The notes: a model not told the origin generated them from the sequence alone. DNA of 8,726 nt from Dehalococcoidia bacterium CG2_30_46_19 (GCA_001872925.1 MNYD01000008.1:1-8726), one strand, 5' to 3'; shown: positions 1 to 6,569, numbered from the stretch's first letter. Translations and numbers: made by a program.

Positions 1-1
1 T

Positions 2-1072
2 CCTAAGGCAGGCTACCCAGTGATGGAAGGGAAGTGTCTGCTATTTAAATACCTTGGTGGTGTAGATGCCGTGCCTATTTGTCTGGATACCAAGGACCCT
101 GATGAAATCATCCAGGCAGTAAAATGGTTACAGCCATCATTTGCAGGGATAAATCTGGAGGATATTTCCTATCCTAAATGTTTTGGCATACTTGAGCGCT
201 GCAGGAAAGAGGTGGGAATTCCGGTATGGCACGATGATGTGCAGGGGACAGCTACGATAATGCTGGCTGGATTGATAAATGCTTTGAAAATTGTGGGCAA
301 GAAGATACAGAATTGTAAAATTGTCTTTAACGGAACTGGGGCAGCTAATACCGGTTGCTCCAAGCTTCTCTGGGCTTATGGAGGGAAGCCTGGAAATAGC
401 ATCATGGTTGACAGCAAAGGCATACTTCATAAGGGAAGGAAAGATTTGGAGGAAGTGAAAGATAAGTATGTTGATAAGTGGCGCTTCTGCCAAAGTACTA
501 ATTCTGAGGGTAAAACTGGTAGTTTGACCGAAGCACTAAAGGGCGCTGATATACTCATCTCTTATTCTCACTCAGGTCCTGGCATAATTAACCCTGAGCA
601 AATCAAGGGAATGACAAAAAATGCGATATGCTTTGTCTGTGCCAACCCCATTCCCGAGATCTGGCCCTGGGAAGCTAAAGAGGCAGGAGCTAGAATTGTT
701 GCCACAGGCAGGTCTGATTTCCCCAACCAGGTAAATAACTCTATAGGATTCCCGGCTATATTCCGTGGTGTCCTTGACGTAGAGGCAAAGACTATCACCG
801 ATAAGATGTGTATCGTTGCCGCTGAGTCACTAGCTAAATATGCTGAAGAGCGTGGCATAAGCGAAGAGTATATCGCACCAACGATGGGAGAGACCGAGGC
901 TTTCGTACGTGAGGCAGTGGATGTAGGAATGGAAGCTCAGAAGGAAGGCATCGCCCGAGTGAAAATCAGTCGTGATGAACTTCGCAAGAAAAGCGAGACA
1001 ATGATACTCAGCGCCAAGGAGCAGGCTGACGTTTTAGTAAAGGCAGGTTGTATCGCCCCAGCAGTAACGTAG
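2..1072 (+). CDS. Malic enzyme (NAD(P)-dependent, oxaloacetate-decarboxylating), 5' truncated by window edge
   Basis: The cytosolic enzyme interconverts malate with pyruvate + CO2 using NAD(P). The frame is open to the left edge (first full codon at base 2). The visible part starts just before the family motif G-Y-P-V-M-E-G-K, so roughly 80-100 N-terminal residues, including the catalytic tyrosine, lie outside the window. The GTG at 20 is internal, not a start. Visible motifs are the likely catalytic Lys of VMEGK (32-34), VDAVPICL, the metal-binding acidic region around NLED and WHDDVQGTA (227-250), the nucleotide-binding NGTGAANTG (about 328-354), SGPGII, CANPIPEIWP, and the hallmark ATGRSDFPNQVNNS (about 700-745). 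The stop is TAG at 1070-1072. The fumarase alpha gene follows after 21 bases, so the two are probably co-transcribed. In this neighbourhood it likely feeds pyruvate carbon into malate or drains malate to pyruvate. Cofactor preference cannot be read from the sequence. Confidence 0.95.
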   Translation, partial: PKAGYPVMEGKCLLFKYLGGVDAVPICLDTKDPDEIIQAVKWLQPSFAGINLEDISYPKCFGILERCRKEVGIPVWHDDVQGTATIMLAGLINALKIVGKKIQNCKIVFNGTGAANTGCSKLLWAYGGKPGNSIMVDSKGILHKGRKDLEEVKDKYVDKWRFCQSTNSEGKTGSLTEALKGADILISYSHSGPGIINPEQIKGMTKNAICFVCANPIPEIWPWEAKEAGARIVATGRSDFPNQVNNSIGFPAIFRGVLDVEAKTITDKMCIVAAESLAKYAEERGISEEYIAPTMGETEAFVREAVDVGMEAQKEGIARVKISRDELRKKSETMILSAKEQADVLVKAGCIAPAVT

Positions 1073-1093
1073 CTTAAGAGGTATCAAGACAAC

Positions 1094-1939
1094 ATGAGAG
1101 AAATCAAAGCGGAGGACATTACCAGGACAATAGCCAATTTATTCGAGCATTCCTGTCATTACCTCCCTCAAGATGTGCTAGCTGCCCTGAAGCAAGCGAG
1201 AGAAAAAGAAGAATCAGCAGTAGCACGCAATGTGTTGGATAGAATACTGGAGAACTGCGAAATCGCTGCTGCGGAGCAAATTCCGCTATGCCAGGATACT
1301 GGTGCTGCAGTAGTCATGTTAGAACTAGGCCAAGAAGTTCACATAGTTGGCAATGACCTCTATACAGCAGTAAATGAGGGAGTGCGTCAAGGATATGTCA
1401 ACGGTTATCTCCGCAAATCCATAGTGCGTCAGCCCTTTTCAGAAAGGATGAATACCAAAGATAACACACCAGCGATGATTTATACCGATATAGTCCCCGG
1501 TGATAGGCTCAGAATTACAGTGATGCCTAAAGGGGGTGGCAGCGAGAATATGAGCCGCCTGACGGTGCTATCACCATCACAGGGTCGCCAGGGGATTATA
1601 GACTTTGTGGTAAACCGGGTTGATGAAGCAGGGAGCAATCCCTGCCCTCCCGTTATTGTTGGCGTGGGGATAGGGGGAACAGCAGAAAAGACAATGATGC
1701 TGGCTAAAAGAGCGCTGCTAAGAAAAGTTGGTGAGCCAAACCGAGATGCCGAAGTTGCTGCGTTAGAAAAGGAGATTCTACGGCGAGTTAATAATCTGGG
1801 CATTGGGGCAATGGGATATGGAGGCACAATCACCGCTCTAGCAGTTCACGTTGAAACTTTCCCGTGCCATATTGCTAGCTTACCCATAGCAGTTAACTTG
1901 CAATGCTGGTGTGCCCGGCATGAAGAAGCAATCCTGTAA
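1094..1939 (+). CDS. Fumarate hydratase class I, alpha (N-terminal) subunit
   Basis: The product is 281 aa and belongs to the two-subunit, 4Fe-4S fumarase/tartrate dehydratase family (PF05681 type), which hydrates fumarate to malate. Visible motifs are IPLCQDTG with cluster ligand C66, KGGGSENMS (146-154), NPCPPVIVGVGIGGT with ligand C184, and the C-terminal GAMGYGGTITALAVHVE followed by CHIASLPIAVNLQCW. The third cluster cysteine should be among C258, C271 and C273. The length is typical for a separate alpha subunit; single-chain FumA-type enzymes are about twice as long. The ATG at 1094 has AGAGGT (1077-1082) upstream, a rather long spacing. The next gene starts 12 bases after the stop. The beta subunit, which completes the active site in this family, is not downstream; it may lie upstream of the malic enzyme gene. 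Function depends on finding it. Confidence 0.93.
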   Translation: MREIKAEDITRTIANLFEHSCHYLPQDVLAALKQAREKEESAVARNVLDRILENCEIAAAEQIPLCQDTGAAVVMLELGQEVHIVGNDLYTAVNEGVRQGYVNGYLRKSIVRQPFSERMNTKDNTPAMIYTDIVPGDRLRITVMPKGGGSENMSRLTVLSPSQGRQGIIDFVVNRVDEAGSNPCPPVIVGVGIGGTAEKTMMLAKRALLRKVGEPNRDAEVAALEKEILRRVNNLGIGAMGYGGTITALAVHVETFPCHIASLPIAVNLQCWCARHEEAIL

Positions 1940-1951
1940 TTGGAGGTAAGA

Positions 1952-2668
1952 ATGGCTGATGCCACCAAAGTCGCCGAACGAGAGGAACAAAAAGTAACAA
2001 TGGTTGATATCTATATAATGGGCAAGCGCTACAAAGTTCCCGAAGGGCTTACTATCATGACGGCATTGGAGTACTGTGGTTATAGGCTGATTCGCGGTTG
2101 TGGCTGTCGGGCTGCGTTTTGTGGTGCCTGTGGCACAGTTTATAACTTTAAAAATGACCCTGTGCTAAGGTATGCCCTTGCCTGTCAAAAGCTTGTGGAA
2201 CAGGATATGTATTTAACGCAGATTCCATTCTTCCCCGCTGCCAAACCTAGCTATGATTTGGAGAAGATGGAACCAACAGGTGAGCAGCTTTTGAAAATTT
2301 ACCCTGAGCTGGTTACCTGCTTTGGTTGTAACAATTGCACTAAGAGCTGCCCCCAAGAGCTTGAGGTGATGGAGTTCATGTCCGCCGCTATAAGAGGTGA
2401 CCTCAAAGAGGTGACAATTAAGTCCTTTGATTGTCTGATGTGTGGCTTGTGTGCTGCTCGGTGCCCACAGGGTCTAGTGCCATACAATATAGCTTTGTTA
2501 TGTCGGCGTTTACATGGTCGCTACCTGGTACCTCGTTCCAAACACTTAGATGAAAGAATAGCCGAAATAGAAGCCGGTGAATTTGACGTTGAGATAGAGG
2601 AATTGCAAAAGATGAGTCTGGAAGAGCTAAAGCGACGCTTTGACGAGCGTCCAATTTTGAAAGAATAG
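1952..2668 (+). CDS. SdhB/FrdB-like iron-sulfur subunit (2Fe-2S + two predicted 4Fe-4S clusters)
   Basis: The product is 238 aa. The start is the ATG at 1952, five bases after GGAGG (1942-1946). A TTG at 1940 in the same frame overlaps that ribosome site and is unlikely to be used. The N-terminal 2Fe-2S domain shows G-C-R-A-A-F-C-G-A-C plus ACQ (ligands C52, C57, C60, C78; C50 is extra). The C-terminal half has two CxxCxxCxxxCP motifs: C123/C126/C129/C133 and C161/C164/C167/C171. The layout matches succinate dehydrogenase/fumarate reductase iron-sulfur subunits, which pass electrons between a flavin subunit and a quinone site or another carrier. In classic SdhB the last cluster is 3Fe-4S because one position is not Cys; here it is C164, so 4Fe-4S is predicted. 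No HdrB-type CCG domain is fused, unlike TfrB. The flavoprotein gene follows after 15 bases and is the obvious partner. Confidence 0.88.
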   Translation: MADATKVAEREEQKVTMVDIYIMGKRYKVPEGLTIMTALEYCGYRLIRGCGCRAAFCGACGTVYNFKNDPVLRYALACQKLVEQDMYLTQIPFFPAAKPSYDLEKMEPTGEQLLKIYPELVTCFGCNNCTKSCPQELEVMEFMSAAIRGDLKEVTIKSFDCLMCGLCAARCPQGLVPYNIALLCRRLHGRYLVPRSKHLDERIAEIEAGEFDVEIEELQKMSLEELKRRFDERPILKE

Positions 2669-2683
2669 TAGGAGGTAAGCGAT

Positions 2684-4348
2684 ATGCCTTATCCTGCTTA
2701 TATGGAAGAAAGCATCAGGAAGGTGGAAGGCACCAGGGAGAGGCGATTAAAGGAGGAACTCCCACGCATTCCTGTTGGCAATAGGATGCCGGTGTTACAG
2801 GAATTCCATCCTGATTTTGTGAAAACCAGCATGCGTGAGCTATTGGTAGGGCCAAACAAGGGTGATCGCACGCCCAATGAGCTAGCTGATTTATTGGAGG
2901 GAAATAGCCGCATTGACCCTGATAAAATCGACCTAACCAGGATTGACTATGATGTGGATGCACTGATAATTGGTGCTGGCGGTGCTGGTGCGGCAGCAGC
3001 ACTTATAGCTCAAGAAAATGGGGCAAATGTCCTATTAGTAACCAAGCTGAGACTGGGCGATGCCAATACCGTGGGATACCAAGGGGGAACGCAGGCAGCA
3101 GATAGACCTGATGATTCCCCTGTGCTTCATTACTTGGATACAATGGGCGGCGCTCGGTTTACCGCTGACCCTAAATTAGTCGAGGCACTAGTAAAAGACG
3201 CTCCAGATGTCATCAGATGGTTGGAGTCATTGGGAGTCATCTGGGATAAGAAGCCGGATGGGTCAATGGCTGAAGTCGCTCTTGCTGGAGAATGTGTCCC
3301 ACGGTGCCACTGCTGTAAGGATTATACTGGTCTGGAGGTAATGCGTGTCCTGCGTGATGAGGTCAGGTGCCGGAATATAAATTATGTAGAATTCGCCCCG
3401 GCAATAGAACTGATAATGGATGACAAGGGACAAGTAGCTGGGGCGATATTGGTGAACCTGGAGACCAACGAGTTGAGCCTGGTGCGAGCTAAAGCGGTAG
3501 TTATGGCTACTGGCGGCATTGGAAGATTGCACATTCAAGGCTTCCCGACTACCAATCACTACGGGGCTACGGCTGATGGATTGGTATTAGCTTACCGAGT
3601 AGGCTGTCCACTTGTAGACACGGATACCATGCAATATCATCCTACCTGTGCTGCCTATCCGATAGCAATTCTAGGGCTGTTAGTCACCGAGAAAGTGAGG
3701 GGCTTAGGGGCACAGGTAGTCAATATTGATGGAGAGCAATTTGCTAACCCATTGGAGCCAAGGGACGTGCTAGCCTCGTGTATTATTCGAGAGTGCAAAG
3801 AGCGCGGCAAAGGAATAACTACGCCAACGGCTGAGCTTGGCGTCTGGCTAGATTCACCCAGGATTGATATGATTCATGGGGAAGGAACTGTGGCGCAGAA
3901 TTTGCCGGCCATGGTGCGCCAATTCGGCCGCTTTGATATCGATATAACCAAGGAGCCGATGCTGGTTTATCCTGGTTTACATTATCAAAACGGGGGCATA
4001 AAGTTCAGCCCCAATGGAGCTACCGCTGTACCCGGGCTGTTTGCCGCCGGTGAGGTTGAGGGTGGGGTGCATGGTAAGAATAGGCTCGGTGGCAACTCAT
4101 CGCTGGATTTGTTTGTCTTCGGAAGAAGGGCAGGAAAGTCGGCAGCTCAACATGCTAAAGAGGTAAGGCTAGGCAAACTTACTTTAGACCACGTACGTCA
4201 ATGGCAAAGGGAGCTTAAAAAGGCTGGCCTAACCCAAGTAAGGCCTATTTCACCAAAGATTCTACCGGATTATGCCAGACAGCCACATGATTATTTGGCC
4301 GATTATGTTACCGAAAGATTGCACGCTGGTCAGATAAAAGTAGCCTAA
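2684..4348 (+). CDS. SdhA/FrdA-like FAD-binding subunit (fumarate reductase/succinate dehydrogenase type)
   Basis: The product is 554 aa and starts at ATG 2684 behind AGGAGGT (2670-2676). The FAD_binding_2 fold begins at about residue 90 with DALIIGAGGAG (GxGxxG at 97-102). The substrate-site residues of the family are all visible: YHPT with H319, TEKVRG with E336 and R339, PRDV with R360, HYQNGG with H433, and NRLGGNS with R467. It should therefore interconvert fumarate and succinate or act on a close analogue. Three features differ from standard SdhA/FrdA: an N-terminal extension of about 90 residues, N128 where the covalent-FAD histidine normally sits (N-T-V-G-Y-Q-G-G), and a C-terminus of only about 70 residues after VFGRRAG. 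A cysteine cluster, C204/C208/C210/C211, lies before the DYTG motif. No signal peptide is seen, so a cytoplasmic location is inferred. A different 2-enoate reductase substrate remains possible. Confidence 0.88.
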   Translation: MPYPAYMEESIRKVEGTRERRLKEELPRIPVGNRMPVLQEFHPDFVKTSMRELLVGPNKGDRTPNELADLLEGNSRIDPDKIDLTRIDYDVDALIIGAGGAGAAAALIAQENGANVLLVTKLRLGDANTVGYQGGTQAADRPDDSPVLHYLDTMGGARFTADPKLVEALVKDAPDVIRWLESLGVIWDKKPDGSMAEVALAGECVPRCHCCKDYTGLEVMRVLRDEVRCRNINYVEFAPAIELIMDDKGQVAGAILVNLETNELSLVRAKAVVMATGGIGRLHIQGFPTTNHYGATADGLVLAYRVGCPLVDTDTMQYHPTCAAYPIAILGLLVTEKVRGLGAQVVNIDGEQFANPLEPRDVLASCIIRECKERGKGITTPTAELGVWLDSPRIDMIHGEGTVAQNLPAMVRQFGRFDIDITKEPMLVYPGLHYQNGGIKFSPNGATAVPGLFAAGEVEGGVHGKNRLGGNSSLDLFVFGRRAGKSAAQHAKEVRLGKLTLDHVRQWQRELKKAGLTQVRPISPKILPDYARQPHDYLADYVTERLHAGQIKVA

Positions 4349-4365
4349 ACATTCGAGGAAAGAGT

Positions 4366-4812
4366 ATGCCACTGCGAGAGCAAAGAGATGTCACGGAAAT
4401 AGAAGGCGTTTTAAATAAAATCTTGAACATCAACAGCCCGCCAGTAGCTCGGTGCCGTCTCCTTTCCACTGGTTTTAACCCTAGTCATGCCTTAAACATA
4501 ACCGAGAATATCGGAGGTCATAAGGAGTGTATTGGCTGCGGCAATTGCATAGACATCTGTCCCATCTTATTTCGTGAGCCATCTCGGCGAAATAAAACAG
4601 AACAACGGACATCAATGGCATTGGAAAGCATAGTCGGGGCAGATTGCGACCAATGCGATGCTTGCGTTTTAGCCTGCCCTCAGGTAGATACTACTATAAA
4701 AAACTACGTCGTTAACCACCGCATGATTGAAGTAATGTCCCGACTGGAACAGCGAATAGGAGATGAAGGCGAGCCTGACTTAGATTTGTTTGTGGAGGAA
4801 GCGATAACATGA
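4366..4812 (+). CDS. Ferredoxin-like protein with two 4Fe-4S motifs, probable extra subunit of the reductase
   Basis: The product is 148 aa and starts at ATG 4366 behind GAGGAA (4355-4360), 17 bases after the flavoprotein stop. Two cluster motifs are visible: CIGCGNCIDICP (C55/C58/C61/C65) and CDQCDACVLACP (C94/C97/C100/C104). They are separated by a 28-residue basic insert and preceded by about 50 residues with no recognised domain. The C-terminus is acidic (GDEGEPDLDLFVEE). It is longer than a plain 2[4Fe-4S] ferredoxin of about 60 residues, so it looks more like a dedicated electron-transfer subunit. Its place at the end of the operon suggests that it links the flavin/iron-sulfur pair to a soluble electron donor or acceptor; this is inference. 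No membrane segment is seen. Confidence 0.82.
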   Translation: MPLREQRDVTEIEGVLNKILNINSPPVARCRLLSTGFNPSHALNITENIGGHKECIGCGNCIDICPILFREPSRRNKTEQRTSMALESIVGADCDQCDACVLACPQVDTTIKNYVVNHRMIEVMSRLEQRIGDEGEPDLDLFVEEAIT

Positions 4813-4819
4813 GACTTCA

Positions 4820-4846
4820 CCCTGAAAATTCTCCGAATTTTTAGGG
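4820..4846. other. Strong intergenic hairpin (12-bp stem, 3-base loop)
   Basis: CCCTGAAAATTC (4820-4831) pairs with GAATTTTTAGGG (4835-4846) across loop TCC, with a single G-U wobble. It begins 7 bases after the stop of the ferredoxin-like gene, which suits a 3'-end stabiliser or terminator. The U-run lies inside the stem, however, and no T-tract follows (next bases are AACCCG), so it is not a standard intrinsic terminator. The 8-mer GAAAATTC recurs at 4881-4888, just past the neighbouring repeat. Confidence 0.7.
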
Positions 4847-4851
4847 AACCC

Positions 4852-4881
4852 GTTTGCCGCGCTTCGCTCGCGATGACAGGG
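4852..4881 (-). repeat. Short GC-rich palindromic intergenic repeat, copy A
   Basis: Read on the minus strand, the core is TCATCGCGAGCGAAGCGCGG. It aligns with the core of the element at 8613-8640 (CATTGCGAGCCGAAGGCGTGG), which lies in the opposite orientation, with a few substitutions and two single-base indels. It contains a small inverted repeat, CGCG (4858-4861)/CGCG (4869-4872). Two intergenic copies in under 9 kb suggest a family dispersed through the genome. Confidence 0.6.
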
Positions 4882-4901
4882 AAAATTCAATTAGCTACAA
4901 T
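4873..4901 (+). promoter_or_regulatory. Candidate sigma70-type promoter for the radical SAM gene
   Basis: ATGACA (4873-4878; 5 of 6 match TTGACA) is followed after exactly 17 bases by TACAAT (4896-4901; 5 of 6 match TATAAT). Transcription would start near 4907-4909, essentially at the ATG (4907), and no Shine-Dalgarno site is visible. The -35 box falls inside the palindromic repeat. The call rests on motif and spacing only. Confidence 0.4.
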
Positions 4902-4906
4902 ATGAT

Positions 4907-6076
4907 ATGCCACTGTTAAGTTATTTGGACACCAAAAAACTAACACACACATTTGAGCTTGGACCGATAAGACCTCCTAGCGAGGCTTATTCCCTATTGA
5001 TAAGAGCCACCAGGAACTGCCCCTGGAATAAGTGCCTGTTTTGCCCTGTTTATAAGGGAACCAAATTTGAGCTGAGAACAGTGGAGGAAATCCAACGCGA
5101 TATAGAGGCCGCGAAAGCCATCAGCGATGGCATAAATGAAATAGCCGGGAAAATGGGCTACGGTGGCAGCGTTAGAGAGGTAGCAGCAATGCTATATAAC
5201 CAACAAGAATATGAACAATGCGTTCGCAATGTTGCCCTCTGGCTTTTCGCTGGCGGTAAATCAGCCTTCCTTCAGGATTCCAACACACTTATTATGAAAA
5301 CCCCGGAGCTAGTTCAAGTAATCACTTTCTTGAGGAAAACCTTCCCTAACATAAATAGAGTAACTACCTACGGACGTTCACAGACCGCAGCAAGAAAATC
5401 CCTGGAGGAATTGAAGGACCTTAAAGCTGCTGGCTTAGATAGAATCCATATTGGACTTGAAAGTGGCTATGACCCCGTACTGACTTACATGCAGAAGGGA
5501 GTTACTGCAGAAAAACACATTACCGGAGGAAGAAAAGTGGTGGAAGCGGGCATCTCCTTGTGCGAGTATGTCATGCCTGGGCTCGGGGGAAAGAAGATGT
5601 CTCACGAGCATGCCAGAGAAACAGCCAGAGTGCTAAATGAAATCAACCCTGACTACATCAGGTTGCGTAGTCTTCACGTTCACTCTATCATGCCATTATG
5701 GTCTAAAATACACGATGGCGATTTTGAATTACAGACCGAAGATGAAGTGGTGGAGGAGATAGGCATTTTTGTCGAGAATTTGCAAGTTACCAGCTACCTT
5801 AAAAGCGACCACATACTCAATCTGCTGATGGAAGTAGAAGGTAAAATGCCCGAGGATAAACAAAAATGCCTTGATATTATAAATGAGTATCTCAACTTGC
5901 CAGATGAAGAAAAACTCAATTTCAAATTTGGGAGAAGGCTTGGCTATTATGAGAAGCTAAGTGACCTCAAGGATAGCTACGGGCATTACAAAATTGACGA
6001 AGTTATAACGCAAATAAAATGCAGAGGGGAAAATATGGACGAGGTGCTATTTAAGCTAAAGGACGGCTTCATTTAG
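4907..6076 (+). CDS. Radical SAM protein of unknown substrate
   Basis: The product is 389 aa. Near the N-terminus, ATRNCPWNKCLFCPVYKG gives C38, C43 and C46, a C-x4-C-x2-C cluster-binding motif rather than the textbook C-x3-C-x2-C. I recall this spacing from a COG1032-like family. Other radical SAM core features follow: FAGGKSAFLQDSN (114-126), TTYGRS (153-158), LDRIHIGLESG (177-187), and a later EYVMPGLGG. An approximately 65-residue segment between the cluster motif and the GG motif is probably an insertion. The reaction and substrate are not recognisable. The gene is separated by 94 bases from the upstream operon and has its own candidate promoter, so it may be transcribed independently. 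The start is the first in-frame ATG and lacks a ribosome-binding site. An ATG at 4902 is in another frame and stops within six codons. Confidence 0.88.
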   Translation: MPLLSYLDTKKLTHTFELGPIRPPSEAYSLLIRATRNCPWNKCLFCPVYKGTKFELRTVEEIQRDIEAAKAISDGINEIAGKMGYGGSVREVAAMLYNQQEYEQCVRNVALWLFAGGKSAFLQDSNTLIMKTPELVQVITFLRKTFPNINRVTTYGRSQTAARKSLEELKDLKAAGLDRIHIGLESGYDPVLTYMQKGVTAEKHITGGRKVVEAGISLCEYVMPGLGGKKMSHEHARETARVLNEINPDYIRLRSLHVHSIMPLWSKIHDGDFELQTEDEVVEEIGIFVENLQVTSYLKSDHILNLLMEVEGKMPEDKQKCLDIINEYLNLPDEEKLNFKFGRRLGYYEKLSDLKDSYGHYKIDEVITQIKCRGENMDEVLFKLKDGFI

Positions 6077-6083
6077 CAGAATT

Positions 6084-6209
6084 ATGGCTAAAGGCTTTGT
6101 AAATTTAAACCCTTTCAAGTATGGCAAGGGGATAAAGCAGAGCAGCAAGCGAAAAGACACCAGGCAAGGTAAGGCAAAAGGGAAAAAAGAGGGGTCATGG
6201 CTAAAATAA
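6084..6209 (+). CDS. Possible very basic small protein, 41 aa
   Basis: This short reading frame begins 8 bases after the radical SAM stop and ends at TAA 6207-6209, overlapping the start of the Mth938-like gene by 13 bases. The product has 11 Lys and 2 Arg against 2 acidic residues and ends EGSWLK. It has no recognised domain, and no good ribosome site precedes the ATG. The overlap would allow translational coupling to the next gene. It could equally be a chance frame in purine-rich leader sequence. Confidence 0.3.
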   Translation: MAKGFVNLNPFKYGKGIKQSSKRKDTRQGKAKGKKEGSWLK

Positions 6210-6556
6210 CTCAATTTAAATTTGGCTCCATCGTGATTGATGGCAAAAAGCACCGCCGGGATGTGCTCATCTTCAGCGACGGAACGGTAAAGCACAGGAA
6301 AGGCGGCTTCGGGATGTTTGGCAGCCACAACATCAAGAAGGAAGAAATAGAGGAACTGGTCCGCGGTGAGCCTGAAGTAATAATTGTAGGCACAGGGACA
6401 GATGGCAAAGCTAAACTAGCCCCTGAAGTTGAAAAATGGGCAAAGGAACGGAATTTAAGCCTGATTGTCCAGCCATCACGGGAAGCTCTAGCAAAACTAA
6501 ACGAACTTACCGGGCAAAAGAAAAAGATTGCTGCTTTAATTCACATAACCTGCTGA
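6197..6556 (+). CDS. Mth938-like (DUF498/NDUFAF3-type) domain protein
   Basis: The product is 119 aa, the whole of one Mth938-like domain (PF04430). Visible family features are FKFGSIVIDGKKHRRDV near the start, the FSDGTVKHRKG turn, HNIKKEEIEELVRGEPEVIIVGTGTDG (44-70), the C-terminal A...LN.L helix, and the typical ending AALIHITC. The biochemical function is unknown in bacteria; the mitochondrial relative NDUFAF3 assists complex I assembly. It should be cytoplasmic, as no membrane segment or signal is seen. The ATG at 6197 follows GAGGGG (6189-6194) very closely. The gene ends 13 bases before the convergent zinc-ribbon gene, leaving no room for a separate terminator. Its position behind the radical SAM gene suggests joint transcription, but no functional link is evident. 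Confidence 0.85.
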   Translation: MAKITQFKFGSIVIDGKKHRRDVLIFSDGTVKHRKGGFGMFGSHNIKKEEIEELVRGEPEVIIVGTGTDGKAKLAPEVEKWAKERNLSLIVQPSREALAKLNELTGQKKKIAALIHITC

Positions 6557-6569
6557 ATTTTAGCTAGCT

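Noticed and set aside
137..493. Minus-strand frame of 118 codons inside the malic enzyme gene, with similar antisense frames in the fumarase and reductase genes
   Set aside because: The plus strand carries full family motifs through these regions, and the antisense products resemble nothing recognisable.
1940..1951. TTG at 1940 as the start of the FrdB-like gene
   Set aside because: The GGAGG site (1942-1946) would lie inside the gene; it is correctly placed for the ATG at 1952.
4820..4846. Hairpin as a standard rho-independent terminator
   Set aside because: No T-tract follows the stem and the stem is AT-rich in its upper half, so it is reported only as a hairpin.
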